From: a virus | Reading direction: 5' to 3' (one strand) | DNA length: 64,000 nt | Virus record (IMG/VR): IMGVR_UViG_3300020548_000009 | Coordinates: 1-64,000 of that record | In this document: positions 26,396-34,957 of the stretch, piece by piece | How positions within the stretch are numbered: position 1 is the first letter of the stretch | Layout: every line of letters starts with the position of its first letter | The notes under the pieces: model-generated | The model's database searches: none | What the model was told of the DNA's origin: nothing | Seen by the model: the letters and a program-made list of their open reading frames with translations, nothing else | Position numbers and translations under genes: made by a program

Positions 26396-27939
26396 AACTT
26401 CATTCCCAAGCGCTTGGAAAATGCTGCCTTTGCCTCTTCTGCCATTCCGAGTCGGCGTCCTTCTGGATGCGGGACATTGAACTCAAACTCAATAGCGGCG
26501 CGCAATTCGTCTTCCCCAATTTGCCTAGCGTTAAACCCGACTGCCTGCACCAGTCCGTTCTTTGCGGTCAAGAACGTAAGAACCTGTTTATAGCCGTGAG
26601 AGATAAGAGCACCAAACTCTGTTTCGGTGTGGTACTTCTGGACCTTTGGCTTTAGCGCTATATCGGAGATGATGATGCGTGGCTCATAATCAAGGGCAAA
26701 TCCGTTGCTTGATGTGTCGTGACCCTTCTTTAAATCACCACGAGTGTGATTGAACCAGCGGTCTGACTCCGTGCAGATTGCGGCTGTATGGAGTTTTGTA
26801 TGCGGCGAAGATAGGGCGGCAACGATTGCGATGACGTGTTTACGGTCCTGGAGAAACGGAATGCTATTGAATACCGAGGCAATGAAGATGCTGTCCCATT
26901 CCGTACCGTCAGCCACGCGTTCTAGGAATTTTGCTGTTAGTTCGCGCGCTGCGTCGGTATCAATAGTTTCGTTATCTTTTGCAAGGAAGAATGGCTCAAA
27001 TGCAACCGCATCCACTCCCATGTTCTTGAGAATCTCTGTTTTATCGCAAAGGCCTGCACCGAAGTCGATGACATGATTGCCGTAGTAGTCCTTCCACAAC
27101 TCAACGTGACGTGGATTGTTTAGGTCAAATGCGCCGTTGCGATTGCCGGAGTTGATGAAGTGGCGGAGAAAGTCCTCCAAGAACGTCGGGGTGAGAATCT
27201 GGACTCGCTGATTCTTGCGCCGGAAAGAGTTGTAGCGCAGAAGGTCTTCGTAGCGCTCTTGAATGTTGTAGTCCATTGTGAGAAGGTTCAGCATCGCACG
27301 AACTTCTTCGGCAATTTCTGGCGCCACCTGAACCGTCTGTACGGTGTCTTCGTTTACCGATATCGCGTAGGTCAATCGAGCGAGGCCATTGAGAACCTTG
27401 TAATCAGTTGTGCAGATAACGGGCATTTGCGGGAGGCCGTTTGTCTTCAACTGGGCTGCCATTGCAACTGCGTGTTGTTCTGGCCATTTGCCGTTTAGTT
27501 GGATGAGCCTGAGCGTAGAGACTGGCTTGGTCTTCAGTACTGGATACCATTCCGGAGAATCAACAGGGATGTCCGGGAGCATCTTGATTTTCTCAAGGTC
27601 TCCAAGTTTTGTCATCAGGTCATCTTTGAGTTCTGTGGTCGAACGGGTTTTGTACATGTCGTTCGTGGCGCGGTTGTATAAAACGTTGATTCCCATGCGT
27701 CGCTCAATCTTGAACGTGGGCACCCGCACAACGGGAACCATCGTGGCTCCCATGTTCGTAGCAACCATGTGGCGCTGGTGACCACTGAGAATCTCGCCAT
27801 CTTTGTCTGCGTAGATGGGCAGCAGCCAGCCAAACTTACGCAGCGATAATTCGACAAGTTCCAGCCTCTCTGCATCCGCTTTGCGCGGGTTGTATGCAGA
27901 TGGCCTTAAGTCTGTTACTGGCGTAAGAACTGGCTTCAT
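26392..27939 (-). CDS. ParB-domain/methyltransferase-like fusion protein
   Basis: 515 residues. Residues 1-75 form a ParB/sulfiredoxin-type domain (LRPSAYNPRKADAE; EILSGHQRHMVATNMG). A second, weaker ParB-like segment appears near 150-200 (KTNGLPQMPVICTTDYKVLN). Residues about 290-480 look like a class I methyltransferase: NHVIDFGAGLCDKTEILKNM, VDAVAFEPFFL and WDSIFIASVFNSIPF. It starts one base into the tandem ParB gene's stop and is coupled to the CmoA-like gene. A DNA-modification role, possibly with carboxy-SAM, is inferred. Confidence 0.75.
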   Translation of the reverse strand: MKPVLTPVTDLRPSAYNPRKADAERLELVELSLRKFGWLLPIYADKDGEILSGHQRHMVATNMGATMVPVVRVPTFKIERRMGINVLYNRATNDMYKTRSTTELKDDLMTKLGDLEKIKMLPDIPVDSPEWYPVLKTKPVSTLRLIQLNGKWPEQHAVAMAAQLKTNGLPQMPVICTTDYKVLNGLARLTYAISVNEDTVQTVQVAPEIAEEVRAMLNLLTMDYNIQERYEDLLRYNSFRRKNQRVQILTPTFLEDFLRHFINSGNRNGAFDLNNPRHVELWKDYYGNHVIDFGAGLCDKTEILKNMGVDAVAFEPFFLAKDNETIDTDAARELTAKFLERVADGTEWDSIFIASVFNSIPFLQDRKHVIAIVAALSSPHTKLHTAAICTESDRWFNHTRGDLKKGHDTSSNGFALDYEPRIIISDIALKPKVQKYHTETEFGALISHGYKQVLTFLTAKNGLVQAVGFNARQIGEDELRAAIEFEFNVPHPEGRRLGMAEEAKAAFSKRLGMKL

Positions 27940-29258
27940 TATTCTCCGTTTGCTCTACGCGGGCTGACTTTCTTTGAGCGTCGCTGTCGTGTAGAAACCC
28001 ATGCATCGTTCTGAATATCAAGAAGAGAGACGATTCCTGCGCATACTTCGTCGTATGAGTATCCAAACTCAACGAACATTGCCTCTTCCCAATCCTCGTA
28101 AAAGTTCGGCGCCATCTTGAATTCCCACTTACCGATAATCGCAGTCACGTTTCTTGGCTTGTCGTTCTTTTCCTTAACCGGCTTTTCTTTGATGCCCCAA
28201 CCGGCGACCTCATGCATCAGTTCATCTAGGTCATCTCCTGTGTATCCAGTTCCGTCAAACACCGGGAGGGACTGAAGAATCTCTGCAAGTTCTACGTGGT
28301 CGTACGAGCCAAGGTCGGCAGTTTTGTTATCAACCAGGACAATCTTTGCCGCAGATTCTTCATCACAGTCAACAAATGTTGTGGCGATTTGCTTCCAGCC
28401 AAGCATCTTGGCGGCTTTCCATGTGTGATTGCCAACGAGAATCGAGTTATCTCGCTTGTTCACCACAATTGGCCTGAACTGACCGTTCTTGCTCAGAGAC
28501 TCTGCAATAAGGCCGATATCGCCCTGTCGTGCATTCATCGGGTATGGGAAAACACTGTTGATATCCACGTTCTCAGTGGACAGCATGACTGAGTGCATTT
28601 GCTGCCTGTCGATGTTGCGCTTTTGACGCTTGGGCTTTGATTTTTCCGGCGGCAAATGATTCACATCCGAAAGACGCAAACGCTTCTTGAGTTCCACAAG
28701 AACCTTGTCCTCATCTCCAACCTTTCCAATAAGGTCATCTGCCCAATCGGAATAAACATCGTCATCCACAAGAATTCTGTAACTGCCCACGCAAACGCGA
28801 ATCTCTTTGCCGACAGCGCCTGTTCTATCCCGATTCGGCGCTTCGAATTCTCCGTCACCACTAATCAGCGCCTCAAGTTGGTCGAGGTCAACTTGCTGGA
28901 ATCCAGTTCCCTCCAAGGTTGAAAGCGACTGAAGAAGGTCAAGCAATTTTGAATCGTCGTATGACGACATGTCGGATGTTCTGTTGTCTGCAAGGACAAT
29001 CTTCTGTGCACCGTAGTCGTCCACGTCCACAAACGAAGCAGAGATGTGAGTCCACCCAAGGCTTCTAGCGGCTCTCCATGTGTGGTTTCCGGCAAGAATC
29101 GTGTTATCGCGCTTGTTGACGACAATCGGCTTGTATTGTCCGTTGACCTGCAGCGATTGAGCAATAGCCTCAACATCTCCACGCCGTGGATTCTTTGGGT
29201 ATGGCTTTACGCTGGTGATTTCAACAACTTCAGTATTTACCTTGATATTGTCCGACAT
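27939..29258 (-). CDS. Tandem ParB-domain protein
   Basis: 439 residues with an internal duplication. Copy 1 (about 12-125) has VKPYPKNPRRGDVEAIAQSL and PIVVNKRDNTILAGNHTWRA. Copy 2 (about 232-345) has VFPYPMNARQGDIGLIAESL and PIVVNKRDNSILVGNHTWKA. Both carry GNHT where nucleotide-binding ParB proteins have a GxxR-type motif. Copies are joined by a basic linker (PPEKSKPKRQKRNIDR). The ATG lies 7 bases after TATACT but no good -35 is seen. Confidence 0.85.
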   Translation of the reverse strand: MSDNIKVNTEVVEITSVKPYPKNPRRGDVEAIAQSLQVNGQYKPIVVNKRDNTILAGNHTWRAARSLGWTHISASFVDVDDYGAQKIVLADNRTSDMSSYDDSKLLDLLQSLSTLEGTGFQQVDLDQLEALISGDGEFEAPNRDRTGAVGKEIRVCVGSYRILVDDDVYSDWADDLIGKVGDEDKVLVELKKRLRLSDVNHLPPEKSKPKRQKRNIDRQQMHSVMLSTENVDINSVFPYPMNARQGDIGLIAESLSKNGQFRPIVVNKRDNSILVGNHTWKAAKMLGWKQIATTFVDCDEESAAKIVLVDNKTADLGSYDHVELAEILQSLPVFDGTGYTGDDLDELMHEVAGWGIKEKPVKEKNDKPRNVTAIIGKWEFKMAPNFYEDWEEAMFVEFGYSYDEVCAGIVSLLDIQNDAWVSTRQRRSKKVSPRRANGE

Positions 29259-29281
29259 GCGGACAAGTATAGTTCAGGTAT

Positions 29282-29629
29282 TTACTTGGGAGCGGACAGC
29301 CCTGCTCGTATCTCAGCGATGATTGCAGAGATTCTTTGCCTGTCCTCTTCGGTTTCGGGCTTCTCAAGCGCCTTACGCTCTGAGTCACGACGCTCTTTTT
29401 CGAGCCAAATTCGATGTTCATGAAGGGGCGCGATTGCTTCCCTAAATTCAGCCCAAGATGGGAAGAATTTGCTGTGGTCTTCAATCTTCTTTACTGCGCG
29501 TCGCGCATCCTCAAAATGGAATATTTCCAGATTTTGTTCCCAACGACGAACCTCTTCTACTACAAGATTCTTTGAAGGAAAACAAATGTTGAGTTCCGCG
29601 ATAATTGCGTCTGCTTGGTCAGGTGTCAT
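29282..29629 (-). CDS. G39P-like replicative helicase loader/inhibitor
   Basis: 115 residues; start chosen at ATG 29629, which overlaps the upstream TGA (ATGA). MTPDQADAIIAELNICFPSK, VVEEVRRWEQNLE and FFPSWAEFREAIAP fit the phage G39P-like family that binds the replicative helicase. C-terminus is a charged helix. Confidence 0.7.
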   Translation of the reverse strand: MTPDQADAIIAELNICFPSKNLVVEEVRRWEQNLEIFHFEDARRAVKKIEDHSKFFPSWAEFREAIAPLHEHRIWLEKERRDSERKALEKPETEEDRQRISAIIAEIRAGLSAPK

Positions 29630-29919
29630 TTTGTGTAACTGTTTCTCCATTGGCTTGGCGAATGAGCATCCTCAACCGCCTTTTTGTGGGTGTCATCTTG
29701 GTAGAGGCGAATCATATGCATGCATGGGTCATTGGATTCAAACTCCTCAATTTCGTCTTCCGACATTGGCAGTCCATCGTGGGTATAGCAGACCGGAGGA
29801 CCGCACCAACCGCGGCTGATACCAAAGGCCATCCAATCGTCAAACGATGTTTCGCCAGGGATTGGATTTCTACCAACTCCTAGGTAATTCTTTTCGGGGT
29901 CATAAAATGACTCAGACAT
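29626..29919 (-). CDS. 97-residue acidic hypothetical protein
   Basis: Starts MSESFYDPEKNYLGVGRNP. Contains RGWCGPPVCYTHDGLPMS and acidic EDEIEEFESNDP followed by CMHMIRLYQDD; this middle part resembles a small uncharacterised actinophage protein. Eight-base overlap with the DnaD-like gene. Confidence 0.7.
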   Translation of the reverse strand: MSESFYDPEKNYLGVGRNPIPGETSFDDWMAFGISRGWCGPPVCYTHDGLPMSEDEIEEFESNDPCMHMIRLYQDDTHKKAVEDAHSPSQWRNSYTK

Positions 29920-30580
29920 TCAACTCACCTTTCACTGTTACTGTTTCGGACAGGCGTTGCTCGCGCGCAGCCTTGATTGCGTTCCAGCCTTTAGGTACGA
30001 CTCCATTGAGGCCGTTCATTGGCTGATTTGCTGGGTCACACTCTGACCAGCGATTCACAAGCGCAGACGGTGTCATCGTTGCGTTTGGAAACTTTTGTCT
30101 ATAAATAGCGGCTCTTGCCTGAATGTCTTCAGGCGTAGCCTCGCACTCATTGAGCACTCGTACCATTCGCCCATAGCGAGATGCCTCAGAAGAGTTCACT
30201 TTGTCTGGGTTTACGTTGCAGACAACCAAGAGCGTGTCCCAAATTGGGTTTCTTTCGCGCTTGGAAACTGCCTTTTTCTTCTGTGGGGCAACAACCTCAA
30301 CTTCCGTAGAGATGGAAGCCTTTTTGTGAGTCACAATTTTGTAGAGGCTTGAGGTTCCATGACGCTTTACTACTTCAAGTTCGCCAAGGGCCACCAAGTC
30401 CTGCAAACGGCGCTTCACCGTTCGCTCAGACACATTTGCGCGCCTAGCAATAACGCTGATGCGCGGAAAAGCATCCTCACCTTCGCTATTGCAATGGTCT
30501 GCAATAACCAAAAGGATTAGGCGCTCAATGCCTTGAGCCTTTGAGTTCTCAAAGACCCAGTCCATGATTTTAATTGACAT
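29912..30580 (-). CDS. DnaD-like winged-helix replication protein
   Basis: 222 residues starting MSIKIMDWVFENSKAQGIER. Residues 20-90 are a winged helix with HCNSEGEDAFPRISVIARRA and RTVKRRLQDLVALGELEVVK. A helical C-terminal domain follows (ILNECEATPEDIQARAAIYR-like block). The layout and the adjacent G39P-like gene suggest replication initiation and helicase loading. Confidence 0.75.
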   Translation of the reverse strand: MSIKIMDWVFENSKAQGIERLILLVIADHCNSEGEDAFPRISVIARRANVSERTVKRRLQDLVALGELEVVKRHGTSSLYKIVTHKKASISTEVEVVAPQKKKAVSKRERNPIWDTLLVVCNVNPDKVNSSEASRYGRMVRVLNECEATPEDIQARAAIYRQKFPNATMTPSALVNRWSECDPANQPMNGLNGVVPKGWNAIKAAREQRLSETVTVKGELNV

Positions 30581-30749
30581 TCTTCCTCGCTGATTCTGTT
30601 GCTATCCGAACTAATGACTGCGCAATGACCTCTCGACTGTACCGGAGTGCGGAAGCAATACCGTGTATTGAGGGCGTCTTTTTTGCTTTGCGCAAGTACT
30701 GAAAAACCGTTATATCCACAATATCTGGATTGTCGCGTGTAGGAATCAT
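30570..30749 (-). CDS. 59-residue HTH-like protein
   Basis: ATG 30749 overlaps the upstream TGA (ATGA); stop TAA 30572-30570, overlapping the DnaD-like start by 11 bases. KKTPSIHGIASALRYSREVI reads like a small helix-turn-helix. Short, but fixed at both ends by coupled neighbours. Confidence 0.7.
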   Translation of the reverse strand: MIPTRDNPDIVDITVFQYLRKAKKTPSIHGIASALRYSREVIAQSLVRIATESARKNVN

Positions 30750-31288
30750 TGTTTCTTCCTAATCGAAACCCGCTCACTCTTTTCTACTTCACAAAAATCG
30801 TCTGGGTTGAGGCCCGGAATCATTGCCCGCAAGGCAGTGACACGCCAGTCGGCGACTCGCGCCGCCTTCGTTACGTGGTCAACGACAGTGTCAATAAGTG
30901 GCTTTGCCACCGTTGATAGGTCGATTACTTCGCCAGTGGCTGGGTCAACGACAATTGATGATTCCTCAGCAAGAGCCTTGTTTACTACAGCCTCAAGAAG
31001 AACCTGATGGTCCCAATTCTTTCTGGTTGAAGCAATTTTTCGCTCAGCGGTGTAACTGCCACGCTCAAGGAACTTATCGCCGTTCATCCTCATGTGCTCG
31101 GTAAGAAGAGCATTAAGTTTGCCTTCCACATCACGAACAATGTGCTTTAGTTCGCCAATGTGGACGAGCGTGTCAAACACCTCGTCCTGATTGATTTCTT
31201 CTGCTCCACGCTCAATTCTGGCAATTGTCTTGCCAAGCGAGTCAGAAAGTGTTTCTGATACTGAATCAATTACTTCGTGCATTTGCAT
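30746..31288 (-). CDS. 180-residue helical phage protein
   Basis: Starts MQMHEVIDSVSETLSDSLGK, with GAGAGTGAA upstream; a second ATG follows two codons later. Long amphipathic helices, GEVIDLSTVAKPLIDTVVDH, and a C-terminal ALRAMIPGLNPDDFCEVEK. Sits between recombination and replication genes. No family recognised. Confidence 0.7.
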   Translation of the reverse strand: MQMHEVIDSVSETLSDSLGKTIARIERGAEEINQDEVFDTLVHIGELKHIVRDVEGKLNALLTEHMRMNGDKFLERGSYTAERKIASTRKNWDHQVLLEAVVNKALAEESSIVVDPATGEVIDLSTVAKPLIDTVVDHVTKAARVADWRVTALRAMIPGLNPDDFCEVEKSERVSIRKKQ

Positions 31289-31289
31289 T

Positions 31290-31637
31290 TCACTCTCTCC
31301 AAACGTTGATTTTTAAACCTGGTTGATTGACATTTGTGCTTGATACGACAATGGAATGGACGGATGCATTCCATTTTTCTCCAGCATCAAGTTTTGGCGC
31401 CATGATTAACGCAATAAGTCGTGGCAAATGGCCAATCGTGCCATTTGCTGTGTCCACGCGAATTGAGTTTTCGTCGTGCTCGTTGTCGGGCTCACGCACC
31501 AAGGAGCACGGAGCATTCATGACTGCCGTATCTTTGGCAAGTGCATAAATGTTTTCCGGATAGTCCTTGGAGAACGATACCCCTACAACTTTGGTGACGA
31601 ATTGTTCTGGCATTGTTCCGTCGATGTACGACGTCAT
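31290..31637 (-). CDS. HIRAN-domain protein
   Basis: 115 residues. VVGVSFSKDYPENIYALAKD, CSLVREPDNEHDENSIRV and GTIGHLPRLIALIMAPKLD match the HIRAN domain, which binds 3' ends of single-stranded DNA in Rad5/HLTF. Here it stands alone, ATGA-coupled to the upstream gene. The phage's SNF2 ATPase (47229-49421) could be a functional partner, by analogy with the HLTF fusion. Confidence 0.85.
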   Translation of the reverse strand: MTSYIDGTMPEQFVTKVVGVSFSKDYPENIYALAKDTAVMNAPCSLVREPDNEHDENSIRVDTANGTIGHLPRLIALIMAPKLDAGEKWNASVHSIVVSSTNVNQPGLKINVWRE

Positions 31638-32482
31638 TCAGTTTCCGAAGCAGCCTCGAATACCTGAACCATCTTGTCGTACTCTTGCTCGCTCAACTCA
31701 GCAGGCCAAGTTGTTGGGTCACCAAGTTGCTCGCGAACAATTTCCTGAATCCGAGGCGAGGAAAAATCAAACATTGACTTAACAGCCATGACGTCAATCT
31801 TTCCGTCATCATCTTTCTTGTTTGCACGGATGCCTTCAAGTGTGATGATGAGGGTGTTCAATTCGGCTTTCTGCATGGGCCAAGCGCGATTGTTGAGTTT
31901 TTCATGCGCGTCACGCAGTGTCTCAAGGTCATCTGGGGAAAGGTCTGAGCAAGACTGCTTGAACAATCGGTGCGCCTCTTCGCGCTCAGTGTCTGAGCGC
32001 CAATCCATAAGCGGCTTTACTGGCTGTTCTTTTGACTCAATCGGGAGTTGTGGCTGTGTCAGCGCAACGCCAGCGACAACGGATTTGGTCTCAGTCTGTG
32101 GCGCTTGCTTTGGCGGTGTGGGAGTTGCACTTCCAGTTGCTTCGCGAAAACGCATCCACACCTTGAGGTCGTTCATGTTGTCTGGGTAGCCAGCCTTCTT
32201 TAGTGCTCGCCCCATTGCCTTTGAGCAAAGGACGTTCCACGAATCGGTATCGCGACCTTTAGCGTCAGAAAGGGTCTTGTAGCCAATCATTTGGCGCTCG
32301 TCACCAGAGAAGCGAGTGATGGTCGCAATACATACCTTCTCGTCTTTCTTGGAAAACGATGAGGGGATTCCGGCTTCGCCAGCGGTCCCTTCCGAGAATT
32401 CGACAGTGGCATCAGGCCAATCTGCCTTGAACATTGCCCACCTCAGTGAAGTGGAGATGTAATCGTCAAAGTTTATGGGCAT
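31634..32482 (-). CDS. Possible recombination or single-strand annealing protein
   Basis: 282 residues starting MPINFDDYISTSLRWAMFKA, with TTAGGAGGGCGT upstream. The N-terminal 115 residues (KVCIATITRFSGDERQMIG; VLCSKAMGRALKKAGYPDN) recall Rad52/Sak-type annealing proteins, in which xKAxGRAL is common. A low-complexity linker and a helical C-terminal half follow. First gene of the replication/recombination operon. Assignment is tentative. Confidence 0.5.
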   Translation of the reverse strand: MPINFDDYISTSLRWAMFKADWPDATVEFSEGTAGEAGIPSSFSKKDEKVCIATITRFSGDERQMIGYKTLSDAKGRDTDSWNVLCSKAMGRALKKAGYPDNMNDLKVWMRFREATGSATPTPPKQAPQTETKSVVAGVALTQPQLPIESKEQPVKPLMDWRSDTEREEAHRLFKQSCSDLSPDDLETLRDAHEKLNNRAWPMQKAELNTLIITLEGIRANKKDDDGKIDVMAVKSMFDFSSPRIQEIVREQLGDPTTWPAELSEQEYDKMVQVFEAASETE

Positions 32483-32522
32483 ACGCCCTCCTAACTTGTT
32501 TGTGGTTTATTCGGTTGCGAAC

Positions 32523-32551
32523 ACTATACAGGGGGTGTTCTAGTTTTGCAA
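32523..32551 (-). promoter_or_regulatory. Promoter of the replication operon
   Basis: TTGCAA, 17-base spacer, TATAGT. The -35 is in the last codons of the gene at 32540-32710. Confidence 0.8.
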
Positions 32552-32710
32552 CTCTCCGCCATCGGTAATCGAATTTTGCTGATTTTGCTCCTGAAATGCA
32601 GCAATTGTGGCCTTGAGGATTGCATTTTCCCGAACCAAGTTTGCTATCTGCATGGTGAGTTCGCCGATAACACGATTCACATCTGGGGCAATCTGACTTG
32701 AAGGGCTCAT
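32540..32710 (-). CDS. 56-residue coiled-coil protein
   Basis: ATG 32710-32708 with GGAGAATAAATC upstream, stop TAG 32542-32540. MQIANLVRENAILKATIAAF gives a leucine-zipper-like coiled coil. The end (GELQN, stop) encodes the -35 of the next promoter. Similar short coiled-coil proteins sit at the end of phage tail operons. Confidence 0.7.
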   Translation of the reverse strand: MSPSSQIAPDVNRVIGELTMQIANLVRENAILKATIAAFQEQNQQNSITDGGELQN

Positions 32711-32713
32711 GAT

Positions 32714-34069
32714 TTATTCTCCGTAGGCTTTCTTGTTTTTATAACTGTACCAAGTAACCGCAGTATGCCTATTCCCAAACAAAACTGGATTGACCCTGTG
32801 GACAAAAGGAAACGATGATGAAAAAAGGACTATTTTTCCTGCTTTTGGTTCGACAACCAAATTGTGATTTTCAAATACCAGTTCCCCACCAGAAAAATCA
32901 TCGTTCAGGAACATAATAACTGATATCACTCTTGGAAATTCAGCACAATCATCTGTGTGGTTATGAAACTTATCGCTTCGTTCATACCTCAAAAGAGACC
33001 AGGTATGAGACTCTAAATCCAAGATATTATACATTTTTGCAAAGTCTTTTACTATCGGCTCCACTCCTGCCTGAAGGCTTGAATATAAGCGGTTTGCCGG
33101 GTCGTGAGGATGGCACTCTTCCGCAGAACTGTTTAAGAAATTTACATAGCAGCGCCTTGCGTTATAGTCGACAGTCGGTTTCCTGTCCGGACTCAAAACC
33201 TCAGCGCGCTTCCAAAATCTAAAACAAACATTTCTAGTGAGTCCGTCAAGAGTGAGCGATGCTTCTCGTGGAACCATGTACTCGACAATTCCTGGAGCAA
33301 GAACCTTTTTTGACAATATTGGCAATTCGGTTATCTCCACCTCGTCATCAGTAAACTTGCTAAACATTTCCGTGTATGTTCCCAAAACATTTGAGTAGTC
33401 GTGGCACGGGCAAACTGGCTGTTCAACTGGACAATCTGGAAGTGGTATGTATCTGTTTTTATTAAAATATCGAATGTCTCCATCTCTTCCATATTTTTGC
33501 ACGCCGTTTTTTTCAGTTTGAATCCAGTGGCTTGGCTGAGTGAAATGCATGAACAAAACAACAGTGCTCAATGAGTCATCCGTGGTTGGATACGGTGGCC
33601 GTGCGTGCATGTGCTGTTGACCAGCGAAAATGATTGCGCTGTTCGCTTCTTGCTTGTAGTCAACCCTCTCAACACGAAGGTCCCAATTAGCAGTGTTTTC
33701 AATTGTTAAATCTATTGTTGTCTGGGTGCCATTCTGGTCATAGTGTTCCCAAAGAGATGGTGTGCAGCCATTTTGAATTTGATATCTAGAAACAAAGAAA
33801 TATGCCTTCTCTAATGTGTCGTCATTAAAGATTTCTCTTGCCATTTTTAGACAGTATTCCTCAATGTCTGGGTCTAGGGATATTGACGATTCCCATCTAC
33901 CTATCATCGTGTGATATTGCTTGTTGCCACTTGGGCCAAGTTTTAAATCATCTACAGATTTTTTTACTCTTTTAAATAATTCTTCTGGCAGAAAATTATT
34001 GATTAATTGTGGCTCATCAACCAGCGGCGTTGGCAAATCAAACTTAATTACGCCGTCACGCCTTGGCAT
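32714..34069 (-). CDS. Two-domain 2OG-Fe(II) oxygenase
   Basis: 451 residues. The C-terminal domain (about 300-445) is a complete prolyl-4-hydroxylase-type fold: H and D in FHNHTDDCAEFPR, FLNDDFSGGELVFEN, distal H in FPFVHRVNPV and Arg in GNRHTAVTWYSY. The N-terminal half has a second, divergent cupin-like domain (WEHYDQNGTQTTID; AGQQHMHARPPYP). It lies in the tail operon near the proline-rich tail protein, a possible substrate (inferred). Confidence 0.8.
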   Translation of the reverse strand: MPRRDGVIKFDLPTPLVDEPQLINNFLPEELFKRVKKSVDDLKLGPSGNKQYHTMIGRWESSISLDPDIEEYCLKMAREIFNDDTLEKAYFFVSRYQIQNGCTPSLWEHYDQNGTQTTIDLTIENTANWDLRVERVDYKQEANSAIIFAGQQHMHARPPYPTTDDSLSTVVLFMHFTQPSHWIQTEKNGVQKYGRDGDIRYFNKNRYIPLPDCPVEQPVCPCHDYSNVLGTYTEMFSKFTDDEVEITELPILSKKVLAPGIVEYMVPREASLTLDGLTRNVCFRFWKRAEVLSPDRKPTVDYNARRCYVNFLNSSAEECHPHDPANRLYSSLQAGVEPIVKDFAKMYNILDLESHTWSLLRYERSDKFHNHTDDCAEFPRVISVIMFLNDDFSGGELVFENHNLVVEPKAGKIVLFSSSFPFVHRVNPVLFGNRHTAVTWYSYKNKKAYGE

Positions 34070-34072
34070 AAA

Positions 34073-34330
34073 TCACCACTTATTGAGTGGACAAACAGCA
34101 TGGCCAAGCCTTGCCTTAAGCGGCATTATGCATCCACACTCGCGACATTGGCTTGTTTTGCTAATAAATGAATCGCAACCCTTGCAAATTTCAAGCCTTG
34201 CAGCAACTACATCGTCTGGGACGTGCATTCCAGGATTCAATAGATGCCATGGCCGCGCCTGACCTTGAGCAGCAAGTTTTTTCTTAAACTTATCCCAGTT
34301 TGTTTCAGGTTGGTTCTGTGAAGTTTCCAT
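34073..34330 (-). CDS. Zinc-ribbon protein (DUF6171-like)
   Basis: 85 residues. CKGCDSFISKTSQCRECGC and HAVCPLNKW give a Cys-rich zinc site typical of small phage proteins found near tail genes. Overlaps the next upstream gene by 26 bases. Confidence 0.75.
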   Translation of the reverse strand: METSQNQPETNWDKFKKKLAAQGQARPWHLLNPGMHVPDDVVAARLEICKGCDSFISKTSQCRECGCIMPLKARLGHAVCPLNKW

Positions 34331-34715
34331 TTGAGTATCCCCATCCAGCCATAACCGCGTAGTTGTCAGCCTCTATCCTTGCAAGTGTAGCCCCACTTGT
34401 TAGCGCGGCAGCAAGAAGTTCACTTGAGATATGTAATACGTATTGAGTATTGCCTTCTTTTTGAATTTCTATTACTGCGTGTCCTTCTTGAACATTGTGA
34501 TTGCCAGATTCAGTTACGTCAACAATGTTGCCACCGTTTAGGGCTTCCCAAATTGGCGGGTAGGTTGGGAATGTTGCCACTACCTGATTGCCCATTATCA
34601 CCGCAACTGCGACACCCAAAGAAGAGCCCTTTTCCAAGCCGCGTTGCTCGGAGGGAATCCACCTATACCCACACTCGACCCCATCGTAAAAAAGCCCAGA
34701 TGTTTCTGTAATCAT
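34305..34715 (-). CDS. 136-residue tail-region hypothetical protein
   Basis: Starts MITETSGLFYDGVECGYRW. Beta-rich with GSSLGVAVAVIMGNQVV and a helical LLAAALTSGATLARIEAD. Between the tail fibre and zinc-ribbon genes. No family recognised; a virion accessory protein is likely. Confidence 0.65.
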   Translation of the reverse strand: MITETSGLFYDGVECGYRWIPSEQRGLEKGSSLGVAVAVIMGNQVVATFPTYPPIWEALNGGNIVDVTESGNHNVQEGHAVIEIQKEGNTQYVLHISSELLAAALTSGATLARIEADNYAVMAGWGYSNGNFTEPT

Positions 34716-34744
34716 TTCATCCTCACAATTTCGTTAGTAAATGC

Positions 34745-34945
34745 TTATTCTTCTGGAGCGTGAAAAGAAGTCCCATCGTATGTCCACCCAGGCAAAACCT
34801 CTGGTGAATCAGTAACTTCGACAACTGTTGGATTACTAGAAAGTCCAGCGGCCCACATAGGCGCTTTTGAATCATAATCATCCTGCATTACAAGTTGCAT
34901 AAATACATCGCCTTGAGCGATAAATACGAAACGACGGCGTGCCAT
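34745..34945 (-). CDS. 66-residue tail-region protein
   Basis: Starts MARRRFVFIAQGDVFMQLVM and ends PGWTYDGTSFHAPEE, a C-terminal pattern common in short tail-fibre-linked phage proteins. Probably a tail accessory. Confidence 0.65.
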   Translation of the reverse strand: MARRRFVFIAQGDVFMQLVMQDDYDSKAPMWAAGLSSNPTVVEVTDSPEVLPGWTYDGTSFHAPEE

Positions 34946-34957
34946 AGTTGTTAAATC

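Noticed and set aside
32714-34069. Split into two genes
   Set aside because: The frame is continuous through both cupin-like domains with no internal ribosome site; a tandem-domain protein is simpler.
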